Shown here in pieces: positions 56,281 to 63,676 of a stretch of 64,000 nucleotides of DNA; positions within the stretch are counted from its first letter, which is position 1; each line of letters starts with the position of its first letter. Where the stretch lies: the NCBI RefSeq assembly GCF_900102075.1, contig NZ_FNAV01000003.1, positions 370,707 through 434,706 of the forward strand. Direction: 5' to 3'. The notes under the pieces are model-generated. The model was given only the letters and a program-made list of their open reading frames with translations. It ran no database searches and was not told the DNA's origin. Both the position numbers and the translations under genes were made by a program. Source of the stretch: Salipiger thiooxidans (GTDB taxonomy: Bacteria; Pseudomonadota; Alphaproteobacteria; Rhodobacterales; Rhodobacteraceae).

Positions 56281-56907
56281 ATGTACTTCCGTGCCACGGT
56301 CCTTGCCGTTCTGGCCGCCTCTGCCCTTGCGGGCTGCACGACCCCTTCGGCGAACCGGGAAAACGCCTCGCTCGAGGCCATCGCAGCGGCGGCCTACGTC
56401 CATGACGGGCCGCCTGCGCTGACGCTCTACACCATGATCAACAACCGCAGCGAGGCGGGGGCGCATTCGAGCCTGATGATCAACGCGCCCTCGCAGCGCG
56501 TGATCTTCGACCCGGCGGGCTCGGTACGGGCGGTCGGCCTGCTCGAGCGCGATGACGTGCTCTACGGCGTCACCCCGCGCATCGAGCAGTTCTACGAACG
56601 CGCCCACGCGCGCGAGACCTACCGGGTGCGCATCCAGCGTGTCGAGGTCTCGCCGGACGTCGCCGAGAGGGCGTTGCAGCTGGCCGAATCCTACGGCGCC
56701 GTATCGCAGTCGCAATGCACCGTCGCGACCTCGGGCGTGCTGTCGCAGCTGCCTGGCTTCGGGGACATCAACCGCACGTGGTTCCCCAACAAGCTCGCCG
56801 ACAATCTCGCGCAGCACCCGGGCGTGACCGAGCGCGTGGTGCGCGAGGATGATGCCGACGACAAGGCCGTCGCCATCGCCCGGTTCGAGGCTCAGGAAAC
56901 CCAGTAA
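56281..56907 (+). CDS. Lipoprotein with a possible permuted papain-like (NlpC/P60-type) fold
   Basis: A 208-residue lipoprotein: signal peptide, lipobox LAGC (Cys19), then a soluble domain. The region LTLYTMINNRSEAGAHSSLM, with His62, precedes VIFDPAGS (Asp78) and later QSQCTVATSGVLSQLPGF with Cys146 at the start of a predicted helix. That order (His, acidic, then helix-capping Cys) is the one seen in circularly permuted NlpC/P60 proteins such as YiiX. The assignment is an inference from residue order, not a recognised family match. It ends 16 nt inside the convergent azlD. Confidence 0.6.
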   Translation: MYFRATVLAVLAASALAGCTTPSANRENASLEAIAAAAYVHDGPPALTLYTMINNRSEAGAHSSLMINAPSQRVIFDPAGSVRAVGLLERDDVLYGVTPRIEQFYERAHARETYRVRIQRVEVSPDVAERALQLAESYGAVSQSQCTVATSGVLSQLPGFGDINRTWFPNKLADNLAQHPGVTERVVREDDADDKAVAIARFEAQETQ

Positions 56908-57218
56908 CCGCCGGCGACGAGCACTGCGGCGCCCACGACCATCGCGAGCAGCGGGTTGCGGGCGAAGTAGCCCACCGCCAGCGCCACGGCTGCAGCCGCA
57001 AGGCGGACCGGATCGGTCTCGCCTCCGGTGGCCGTGGGCCAGACGATCAGCGGCATGACCAGCGCCGGCAGCACCGACACGGCGGTGTAGCGCAGGTGGC
57101 GCATCAGCCACGCGGGCAGGGGGCGGTCGCCGACCAGCCCGAGGAAGACGAAGCGCAGCCCGAAGCTGCCGATGCCGAGCCCGATGATGACGGTCCAGAG
57201 GTCGACGCGGTCGATCAT
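56892..57218 (-). CDS. azlD: Branched-chain amino acid exporter, small subunit AzlD
   Basis: A 108-residue protein with four predicted membrane helices and the AzlD pattern (IGLGIGSFGLRFVFLGLVGD, LRYTAVSVLPALVMPLIV). It forms the exporter with AzlC, which it overlaps by 4 nt (ATGA). The 3' end overlaps the convergent lipoprotein gene by 16 nt. Confidence 0.9.
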   Translation of the reverse strand: MIDRVDLWTVIIGLGIGSFGLRFVFLGLVGDRPLPAWLMRHLRYTAVSVLPALVMPLIVWPTATGGETDPVRLAAAAVALAVGYFARNPLLAMVVGAAVLVAGGYWVS

Positions 57219-57922
57219 GCCGGTGCTCCCCATCTGCGTTCGACCTCGGCCCCCGCGGCCATGCCCAGCACCGCCGCGACCAGCAGGCCGAGATTGTAGG
57301 GCAGAAAGGCGAAGAGCAGCGCCGAGGCGCTCGCCACGAAGGCGGCGGACATGTGCGCACCGGTGCGCAGCCCCGGTCCCACCAGCGCGATGAAGGCGAT
57401 CGGCATGGCGAAGTCGAGCCCGGTGTTCATCGGAATGTTCGAGCCGACCAGCGCGCCCACCACGGTGAAGATGTACCAGAACGGGCAGATCCCCGAGACC
57501 GTCCCGATGAAATAGGCGAAACGCTCGGCCTGGCTCAGCTCGCGGTCCTTCTCGAACTTGATGATGCCGAGCGCGTAGGACTGGTCGATGAGGAAATACG
57601 CCGCGATGCCGCGCTTCCACAGCGGCAGGTGGCCGAGGTGCGGGGTCAGCGAGGCAGAGTACATCGCCATCCGCAGGTTCACCGCCAGCGACGAGGCCAG
57701 CACCACGATCAGCGGCGCGTGGTCCTGCATGAGCTGGAGCGCGGTGAACTGGGCGGCGCCTGCGATCACCGCGACCGAGAAGCCAAGCGCTTCGGCCGCG
57801 TTCAGCCCGGCGTCGTCGGCCAGCACGCCGAAGAGCGTCGCGAACGGGACGATCACGAGCAGGAAGGGCAGGCCGTCGCGCAGCCCTCTCCAGTAACTTG
57901 ACTTCACGCCGGGCCCGGCCAT
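57215..57922 (-). CDS. azlC: Branched-chain amino acid exporter, large subunit AzlC
   Basis: A 235-residue inner-membrane protein of the AzlC/LIV-E family (FATLFGVLADDAGLNAAEAL, VIAGAAQFTALQLM, NLRMAMYSASLTPHL, YFLIDQSYALGII). With AzlD it exports branched-chain amino acids or analogues. An AAAGGA ribosome site precedes the ATG at 57922. It is the first gene of the two-gene unit. Confidence 0.93.
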   Translation of the reverse strand: MAGPGVKSSYWRGLRDGLPFLLVIVPFATLFGVLADDAGLNAAEALGFSVAVIAGAAQFTALQLMQDHAPLIVVLASSLAVNLRMAMYSASLTPHLGHLPLWKRGIAAYFLIDQSYALGIIKFEKDRELSQAERFAYFIGTVSGICPFWYIFTVVGALVGSNIPMNTGLDFAMPIAFIALVGPGLRTGAHMSAAFVASASALLFAFLPYNLGLLVAAVLGMAAGAEVERRWGAPA

Positions 57923-58088
57923 GGTTTTCCTTTCCGGAAGGGTTCGGCAAAGCCGTATCCAAGCCCGGGAAAAGATGCAAACGGCGCGGTCGCGGAGGAC
58001 GGCGGGGACCCATGAAGCAGCGCAGAAGACCGACCCGGCGCGGGGCCTGCGCGAGCTGTCCGGCGTGGAACCGGCGGAGCGGCGCGTA

Positions 58089-58949
58089 GTGACCGGCGCT
58101 TTCTTCGACCGGGTGCTGATGGTCGACTGGTCCTCGGGCAACGACACCGGCCCGAGGCCGCGCAAGGACGCCATCTGGCTGGGCGAGAGCACCGCGCAGG
58201 GCGACGCCGCGCCGCTCTACCTGCGCAACCGCGTCGCGGTCGAGGCGCTGCTCGGCGACCGGATCTCGGCCGCGCTGGAGTCGGGTGAGCGTCTGATGCT
58301 GGGGTTCGACTTCCCCTTCGCCTATCCACGCGGTTTCGGGACGGCGCTGACCGGCAGCGCCGATCCGCTCGCGGTCTGGGCGTGGCTGGAGGCGCGGCTC
58401 GAGGATGCGCCGAAGCGCAACACCCGCTTTGCGCTTGCGGGCGAGGTGAACCGGCGCTTCCCCGGCATCGGGCCGTTCTGGTTCAACGGTGGCAAGGCCG
58501 ATGTTCCGGACCTGCCGCGCCGCGATACCCGCACGGGCCATGGCATGCCCGAGCGCCGCGAGGTCGAGGGCGCCGCGAAGGGCAGCTTCACCTGCTGGCA
58601 GATGGGCGGCGCCGGCGCGGTGGGCGGGCAGGTGATGACCGGCCTGCCGGTGCTGCACCGGCTGCGGGCGCGATTTCCCGGTCGGATCGCCGTCTGGCCC
58701 TTCGAGCCGCTCGACCGGCCCATCGCCTTCGTCGAGATCTGGCCGTCTCTCTTGCGTGGGGCCGTGGCCGAGGCGCTGGCGGAGGGCGGGATCAAGGACG
58801 CCCATCAGGTGCGGCTGACGGCCAGGGCGCTGGCGCGGCTTGCGCCGGAGCGGCTTGCCGCGATGCTCGACGTGTCGGCGCCGGAAGAGGGCTGGATCCT
58901 CGGCCTCGGGTTCGAGGACGAGCTGCAGGCGGCGGCAAGGGAAGGGTGA
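58089..58949 (+). CDS. Uncharacterised DUF429-like protein
   Basis: A 286-residue soluble protein. The N-terminal DRVLMVDWSSGNDTGPRPRKDAIW and the following LMLGFDFPFAYPRGF resemble the RNase-H-like DUF429 fold, with Asp residues at both positions. Related Rhodobacterales proteins carry a label tying them to molybdopterin guanine dinucleotide synthesis, but nothing in this sequence proves that. The start is GTG, with GGAG about 9 nt upstream. It is divergent from azlCD. Confidence 0.65.
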   Translation: MTGAFFDRVLMVDWSSGNDTGPRPRKDAIWLGESTAQGDAAPLYLRNRVAVEALLGDRISAALESGERLMLGFDFPFAYPRGFGTALTGSADPLAVWAWLEARLEDAPKRNTRFALAGEVNRRFPGIGPFWFNGGKADVPDLPRRDTRTGHGMPERREVEGAAKGSFTCWQMGGAGAVGGQVMTGLPVLHRLRARFPGRIAVWPFEPLDRPIAFVEIWPSLLRGAVAEALAEGGIKDAHQVRLTARALARLAPERLAAMLDVSAPEEGWILGLGFEDELQAAAREG

Positions 58950-58976
58950 TCCGGCCCTGCGGGGGCCGGAGGGGGC

Positions 58977-59984
58977 TCAGTCGAAGGTGCCCGCGACCCG
59001 GCCCAGCAGCATGAAGGCGCGCGAGGAACGGGTGTTGGCAAGTTCCGAGATCTCGGTGTCGCTGGCCTCGGGGGTGAAGCGCGCGACCGCCCGGTCGAAG
59101 AGCCGCAGGAAGTGGTGCGCCGCATCCCGGAAGATCGGGTCCTGCTTCATTCGCGCGCTGGTGAGCGCCAGCGACGAGCGGTCGCGCACGCCGCCCAGCG
59201 GCGCGATGGCGCGGCCACGGGTCCCCTCGGCAAAGGCGCGCCAGATCTCGGGGCGGGCCATGTCGGGGCGCAGGTCGTCCATGTAGATGCCGTCCTGCGA
59301 CAGCAGCGTGAGCACGTCCTGGGCGGCCTGGATCAGCTGCGCCGACTGCCGGTCCTTCAGCGCCCGCCGCAGCGCCGAGAAACCGGCCTGGTCGTCGGCG
59401 GTCTCGGGGAAGTTCAGCGCCCGGATGAAATCGGCGTTGGCGACTGGCGGCTGCAGCGCCTCGGCGGGCGTGCCGAGCGACAGCGCCGGCTGGTCGTCGC
59501 CGGGCTGGGGCGCCGCGGCGGGCGGCGCGGCGGTCTGCGCCGGGGCCACCGCGCGGGTGGTGGCGAAGGTCGCCAGCGCGGTCTCGGTTTTGCGCTGCGC
59601 CGCCATGATCTCGTCGAGCTTCTTGGCGATCGCCTGCGCGCCCGGATCCTTGCGCCCCGCCTGCGCCTGCGCGATGTAGGCGTTGCGGATCGCGTCGATG
59701 GCGGTCTGCAGGCGGGCGCTTTCCTCGCGCATCACCCGGCTGGCCTTGGCAGCAGTCGCCGCGACCCAGATCAGCGCCACGGGGATGAAGACCACCATGA
59801 TCGTCAGGACGAACTGCAGCGCGTCCGTCCCCTCGCCGGTATAGAGCATGAAGACCCCGGACGAGAGCGCCAGCCACGCGACGCTGAGCGCCGCGGCCGT
59901 GATCTCGATGCCGTTGGGGCCGCCCTTCTGCGACCGGTCGTAGATTCCGATCGGGCTCTGGCGGCTGTCGTTGCTGTCGACCAT
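58977..59984 (-). CDS. Uncharacterised membrane protein with coiled coil
   Basis: A 335-residue protein with two N-terminal membrane helices (ITAAALSVAWLALSSGVFML and FVLTIMVVFIPVALIWVAAT), a helical coiled-coil-like stretch (about 80-145; REESARLQTAIDAIRNAYIA), an Ala/Pro-rich linker and a helical C-terminal domain (about 185-335). No family with known function is recognised. It starts 12 nt after the greA stop on the same strand, so the two are probably co-transcribed. Confidence 0.75.
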   Translation of the reverse strand: MVDSNDSRQSPIGIYDRSQKGGPNGIEITAAALSVAWLALSSGVFMLYTGEGTDALQFVLTIMVVFIPVALIWVAATAAKASRVMREESARLQTAIDAIRNAYIAQAQAGRKDPGAQAIAKKLDEIMAAQRKTETALATFATTRAVAPAQTAAPPAAAPQPGDDQPALSLGTPAEALQPPVANADFIRALNFPETADDQAGFSALRRALKDRQSAQLIQAAQDVLTLLSQDGIYMDDLRPDMARPEIWRAFAEGTRGRAIAPLGGVRDRSSLALTSARMKQDPIFRDAAHHFLRLFDRAVARFTPEASDTEISELANTRSSRAFMLLGRVAGTFD

Positions 59985-59996
59985 CTGGAGCGGACC

Positions 59997-60467
59997 TTAC
60001 TTGTAGTCGATGCTCAGGATCTCGTAGCTCTTCTCGCCGCCGGGCGTGCGCACCTCGACGCTGTCACCGGCTTCCTTGCCGATCAGGGCGCGGGCGATGG
60101 GCGACTTGATGTTGAGCAGGCCGCGCTCGATGCTGGCCTCGTGCTCGCCGACGATCTGCCACGTCTTCTCCTCGTCGGTGTCCTCGTCGACGACCTTCAC
60201 GGTCGCGCCGAACTTCACCGCTCCCGAGAGCGTGCGGGGGTCGATCACCTCGGCGAGACCCATGATCGATTCGATTTCCTTGATCCGGCCCTCGATGAAG
60301 CCCTGCTTCTCTCGCGCGGAATGGTATTCGGCGTTTTCCTTGAGGTCGCCGAGCTCGCGCGCCTCCGCGATCGCCTGGATCACGGCGGGACGCTCTTCGC
60401 TCTTGAGCTTCTTCAATTCGGTTTCGAGCGCGGTGAAGCCCGCGCGGGTGATCAGTATCTTTTCCAA
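59997..60467 (-). CDS. greA: Transcription elongation factor GreA
   Basis: A 156-residue factor that rescues backtracked RNA polymerase by stimulating transcript cleavage. The N-terminal coiled coil with its acidic tip (ARELGDLKENAEYHSAREKQ) and the C-terminal FKBP-like domain (SPIARALIGKEAGDSVEVRTPGGEKSYEI) are intact. The start is TTG (MEKILITRAGFTAL), preceded by AGGAG at an 8-nt spacing; no ATG is available there. Confidence 0.96.
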   Translation of the reverse strand: MEKILITRAGFTALETELKKLKSEERPAVIQAIAEARELGDLKENAEYHSAREKQGFIEGRIKEIESIMGLAEVIDPRTLSGAVKFGATVKVVDEDTDEEKTWQIVGEHEASIERGLLNIKSPIARALIGKEAGDSVEVRTPGGEKSYEILSIDYK

Positions 60468-60813
60468 GGAGGGGGCTCCTGAACGTACGGTTCGTGCATT
60501 CCAGTCTGAGTATCGCACATAACGTGTCTCCCCGCCCCCTCGTCAAGGTCCAGACCGGCACGCGCTTGCCGATTAGGTCGCGAAAACGGCGGAATCGCGA
60601 TCACGCTCCCTCGCGGGGCCGGTCCGGGCTGGTCCGCGATCGGTCCGGGGGCCCCGCGGGGGCGCAGCGCCGAGGCGCATGAAAACCCTGTCAGAAACGC
60701 ACCAATGGTCGCTTGTGAGCGCTGCGACGCCGTGTTTTGATTGACCTTCGCTGCGCCGCCGCGTTAGGCCGAAGCGCAAGAAAATTTCACGGGAAGCCAG
60801 CGGAGGGGTCGGT
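60468..60813. other. 346-nt gap between greA and etfQO
   Basis: This divergent promoter region has no gene. The central part (60610-60680) is a GGTCCG/CGGACC-rich stretch with several short palindromes, and the etfQO promoter candidate lies at 60741-60769. Confidence 0.6.
60741..60769 (+). promoter_or_regulatory. Candidate promoter of etfQO
   Basis: TTGACC (60741-60746) and TTAGGC (60764-60769) are spaced by exactly 17 nt and lie 45 nt before the start codon. Confidence 0.5.
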
Positions 60814-62457
60814 ATGTCCGGAATCGAGCGCGAGTCGATGGAATATGATGTTGTGATCGTCGGAGCGGGGCCCGCGGGCCTCTCCGCGGCGATCCGGCTC
60901 AAGCAACTGGATGCCGACCTGAGCGTCGTGGTGCTCGAGAAGGGCTCCGAGGTGGGCGCGCACATCCTGTCCGGGGCGGTTCTCGACCCCTGCGGGCTCG
61001 ATGCGCTCATGCCCGACTGGAAGGAAAAGGGCGCACCGGTCAACGTGCCGGTCCGCGAGGACAAGTTCTACGTCCTCGGTGAGAGCGGCAAGCTCGGCAT
61101 CCCGCACTGGCCGATGCCGCCGTTCATGTCGAACCACGGCAACTACATCGTCTCCATGGGCAACGTCTGCCGCTGGATGGCCGAGCAGGCCGAGGCGCTG
61201 GGTGTCGAGATCTTCCCGGGCATGTCCTGCTCCGAGCTCGTCTACGAGGGCGACCGGATCAAGGGCGTGGTTGCGGGCGAGTTCGGCCGCGAGGCGGACG
61301 GCACCCCCGGGCCGGGCTATGAGCCGGGCATGGAGCTGCACGGCAAGTACGTGTTCCTCTCCGAGGGCGTGCGCGGCTCGCTCGCCAAGGAGGTCATCGC
61401 GAAATACGACCTGTCCGCCGGCAAGTGCCCGCAGAAGTTCGGTCTCGGGATGAAGGAAATCTGGGAGATCGACCCGGCGAAGCACAAGGAAGGCCGCGTC
61501 GAGCACACCATGGGCTGGCCGCTGGGAAGCAACGCCGGTGGCGGTGCCTTCATCTACCACATCGAGAACAACCAGGTGTATGTGGGCTTCGTGGTTCACC
61601 TGAACTACAAGAACCCCTACCTGTTCCCGTACATGGAGTTCCAGCGCTTCAAGCATCACCCCCACGTGGCGGCGCTGCTCGAGGGCGGCAAGCGTGTGGC
61701 CTACGGGGCACGGGCGATCTCCGAGGGCGGCTACCAGTCGATGCCGAAGATGGTCGCGCCCGGCGTGGCGCTGCTGGGCTGCTCGGTGGGCATGGTCAAC
61801 GTGCCGCGCATCAAGGGCAACCACAACGCCATGCTCTCGGGCAAGGCCGCGGCAGAGGCCGCCTTCGAGGCGATCCGGGCCGGACGCGAGGGCGACGAGC
61901 TCACCGCCTACGAGACCGAGGTGCGCGAGGGTGCCATCGGCAAGGACCTGTGGAAGGTGCGCAACGTCAAGCCGATGTGGTCGAAATACGGGCTCATGGG
62001 CTCGCTGACCGTGGGCGGGCTCGACATGTGGACCAACCAGCTCGGCTTCTCGCTGTTCGGCACCATGGGCCACGGCAAGAACGATGCGGCCTCGACCGAG
62101 CCCGCGTCGCACCACAAGCCGATCGACTACCCCAAGCCCGACGGCAAGCTGTCTTTCGACCGGCTGACCAACGTGTCCTTCGCCTTCACCAACCACGAGG
62201 AAAGCCAGCCCTGCCACCTTCGGCTCAAGGACGAGGCGGTGCCGGTGGTGGTGGACTACACCAGCTTCGCCGGCCCCTCGCAGCGCTACTGCCCGGCAGG
62301 GGTCTACGAGTTCGTCGAGGAAGAGGGCGGCCCGCGTTTCGTCATCAACTTCCAGAACTGCGTTCACTGCAAGACCTGCGACATCAAGGACCCGGCCCAG
62401 AACATCACCTGGACGGTGCCCCAGGGCGGGGACGGCCCGAACTACCCGAACATGTGA
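60814..62457 (+). CDS. Electron transfer flavoprotein-ubiquinone oxidoreductase
   Basis: A 547-residue membrane-associated enzyme that passes electrons from ETF (and so from acyl-CoA dehydrogenases) to ubiquinone. The FAD dinucleotide motif GAGPAGLSAAIRL, the ubiquinone/FAD middle regions and the C-terminal [4Fe-4S] cluster (CPAGVYEF, then FQNCVHCKTCDIKDP) are present. It fits with the DmdC-type dehydrogenase at 53 kb. Confidence 0.97.
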   Translation: MSGIERESMEYDVVIVGAGPAGLSAAIRLKQLDADLSVVVLEKGSEVGAHILSGAVLDPCGLDALMPDWKEKGAPVNVPVREDKFYVLGESGKLGIPHWPMPPFMSNHGNYIVSMGNVCRWMAEQAEALGVEIFPGMSCSELVYEGDRIKGVVAGEFGREADGTPGPGYEPGMELHGKYVFLSEGVRGSLAKEVIAKYDLSAGKCPQKFGLGMKEIWEIDPAKHKEGRVEHTMGWPLGSNAGGGAFIYHIENNQVYVGFVVHLNYKNPYLFPYMEFQRFKHHPHVAALLEGGKRVAYGARAISEGGYQSMPKMVAPGVALLGCSVGMVNVPRIKGNHNAMLSGKAAAEAAFEAIRAGREGDELTAYETEVREGAIGKDLWKVRNVKPMWSKYGLMGSLTVGGLDMWTNQLGFSLFGTMGHGKNDAASTEPASHHKPIDYPKPDGKLSFDRLTNVSFAFTNHEESQPCHLRLKDEAVPVVVDYTSFAGPSQRYCPAGVYEFVEEEGGPRFVINFQNCVHCKTCDIKDPAQNITWTVPQGGDGPNYPNM

Positions 62458-62499
62458 GGCGGCGTCGGTTCGCGATGCTTTTCTACACGCAACGATCCC

Positions 62500-62524
62500 A
62501 AAGCCCCGGTTTTGCCGGGGCTTT
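62500..62524 (+). terminator. Rho-independent terminator of etfQO
   Basis: A 10-bp stem AAAGCCCCGG/CCGGGGCTTT with a 5-nt loop, followed by a short T-rich stretch, 42 nt after the stop. Confidence 0.85.
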
Positions 62525-62582
62525 GATTTATCGGCGGATTGGCCCTTGCATCCGGGACATTCGATCCGCTAAAGGGGTCGGC

Positions 62583-62672
62583 GGAGAGGTGGCCGAGTGG
62601 TCGAAGGCGCACGCCTGGAAAGTGTGTAGGCGGGAAACCGTCTCGAGGGTTCGAATCCCTTCCTCTCCGCCA
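62583..62672 (+). tRNA. tRNA-Ser (anticodon GGA)
   Basis: A 90-nt tRNA with acceptor arms GGAGAGG/CCTCTCC, a TTCGAAT T-loop, a long class II variable arm (AGGCGGGAAACCGTCT) and an encoded CCA end. The anticodon loop CTGGAAA (62615-62621) gives GGA, which reads UCC and UCU. It lies at the border between core genome and the lower-GC stretch to its right. Confidence 0.96.
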
Positions 62673-62873
62673 CTTGCCTTTGATTTCATTGAGAAATCTG
62701 GCAAGAGGCCAAATCTACTCACCATCTACTACTCATTTTTGAGCGGTAGATTTGTGCGTTTTGCTCACGGAAGTGTGACAAGCCCGGCCTGTCCATCCGC
62801 TTGTCGAGCAGCCTTGCCCCTAACTTGTCCACGGCACATAGTCCCATCGTATTTTATAACGAAGGGGAACGAT

Positions 62874-63464
62874 TTGACCAAAGACCAACTTTGGGAATAC
62901 GCCCTCACGACGGGCGCGTGGATATGGGCTAACTCGCTTCCCCTTGCGCAGGTTCTCGCCGCACTAGTAACCGCAGTCGCCACAATTGCGCTTTGGCGTG
63001 TAACGCGTGTTCTTGCGGTCGAAACAACGACACTCGCCAAAATGACGGCGCAACCTTTCGTCGTGTGTTGGCTAGATTCTAGCACAGCTAGCGCAATCGC
63101 GCTCAACCTCACGCTTCGCAACACGGGCAACGCGACTGCATTTGACATTAAGGTGCGGCTAACACCGGCGCTGGCGGACAAGCCAGATGGAACACCTTCC
63201 GGCGAAGACAAAGAAACCGCCTTTGACACATCGCTACTTCCACCCGGCCAAATGCTCAGCATTCAAGGGGCGATGGGACCGCAGGTCCACGACAAAGTTT
63301 TCACGGCGAAGGTTAGTTGGTCGTCTTATCCCGGTTCCAGCGAACGCGAAACACTGGAATATACCTTTGAACCCAAAGACGGGTTTAGAGGCGGCTTCAA
63401 CTCCAAAGGCATTCACGACGTTGCCCAAGAGCTTGAGAAAATTCGCAAACAACTGCCGAAGTGA
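62874..63464 (+). CDS. Uncharacterised membrane-anchored protein in the accessory stretch
   Basis: A 196-residue protein with one membrane helix (SLPLAQVLAALVTAVATIAL, about 19-40) and a soluble domain (about 55-175) whose LNLTLRNTGNATAFDIKVRL motif suggests an immunoglobulin-like or CARDB-like beta sandwich facing outward or lying on the membrane. The C-terminus is helical and charged. The start is a TTG with GAAGGGG upstream; the earlier open frame runs through the tRNA and is not coding. Base composition and codon use (many AAC/ACA, CTA) differ from the core genes, so recent transfer is likely. Confidence 0.65.
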   Translation: MTKDQLWEYALTTGAWIWANSLPLAQVLAALVTAVATIALWRVTRVLAVETTTLAKMTAQPFVVCWLDSSTASAIALNLTLRNTGNATAFDIKVRLTPALADKPDGTPSGEDKETAFDTSLLPPGQMLSIQGAMGPQVHDKVFTAKVSWSSYPGSSERETLEYTFEPKDGFRGGFNSKGIHDVAQELEKIRKQLPK

Positions 63465-63470
63465 AAGACT

Positions 63471-63487
63471 ACCGGCTGGAAGCCGGT
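63471..63487 (+). terminator. Hairpin after the accessory gene
   Basis: ACCGGCT/AGCCGGT pair around a 3-nt loop, 6 nt after the stop of the gene ending at 63464. It is followed by a short T-run, so it is a possible weak terminator. Confidence 0.5.
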
Positions 63488-63520
63488 GGTTTAAATCCAA
63501 TAGGTGAAAAATAAAAAGAA

Positions 63521-63536
63521 CCCCGCCGAAGCGGGG
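63521..63536 (-). terminator. Terminator on the minus strand
   Basis: CCCCGC-CGAA-GCGGGG is followed on the minus strand by TTCTTTTTATTTTTC. It would end transcripts of the truncated gene at 63566. Confidence 0.85.
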
Positions 63537-63565
63537 CTAGTTGGCACTTTCAGAAGGAACACGGG

Positions 63566-63676
63566 TTACGCGGCTACGGCGTAGGTACTTCGGCAAACCT
63601 CTTGCACGTTGGCCCGGTCTTTCGACGTGATCGCGTACAGCGGCACGGCAAGCACGGCGGTTTCGGTTAGGTCTAG
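63566..63676 (-). pseudogene. C-terminal remnant of an unknown gene cut by the IS element
   Basis: An open frame without a start encodes the last ~36 residues (TETAVLAVPLYAITSKDRAN, then VQEVCRSTYAVAA) and ends before a strong terminator. Upstream of it the sequence passes directly into the IS5 end at 63677. The reading-frame end plus terminator indicate a former gene whose 5' part was displaced by the insertion. The family is not recognisable from so little. Confidence 0.5.

Noticed and set aside
57990..58088. A 25-codon ORF beginning at 58012 before the DUF429-like gene
   Set aside because: It has a ribosome-site-like stretch, but the peptide is Arg-rich, has no conservation signal and ends right at the next start. 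The evidence is too thin.
61425..63464. A 679-codon open frame running from etfQO through the tRNA into the accessory gene
   Set aside because: It crosses a real gene in another frame, a terminator and a tRNA. Only its last 196 codons have a plausible start and composition.
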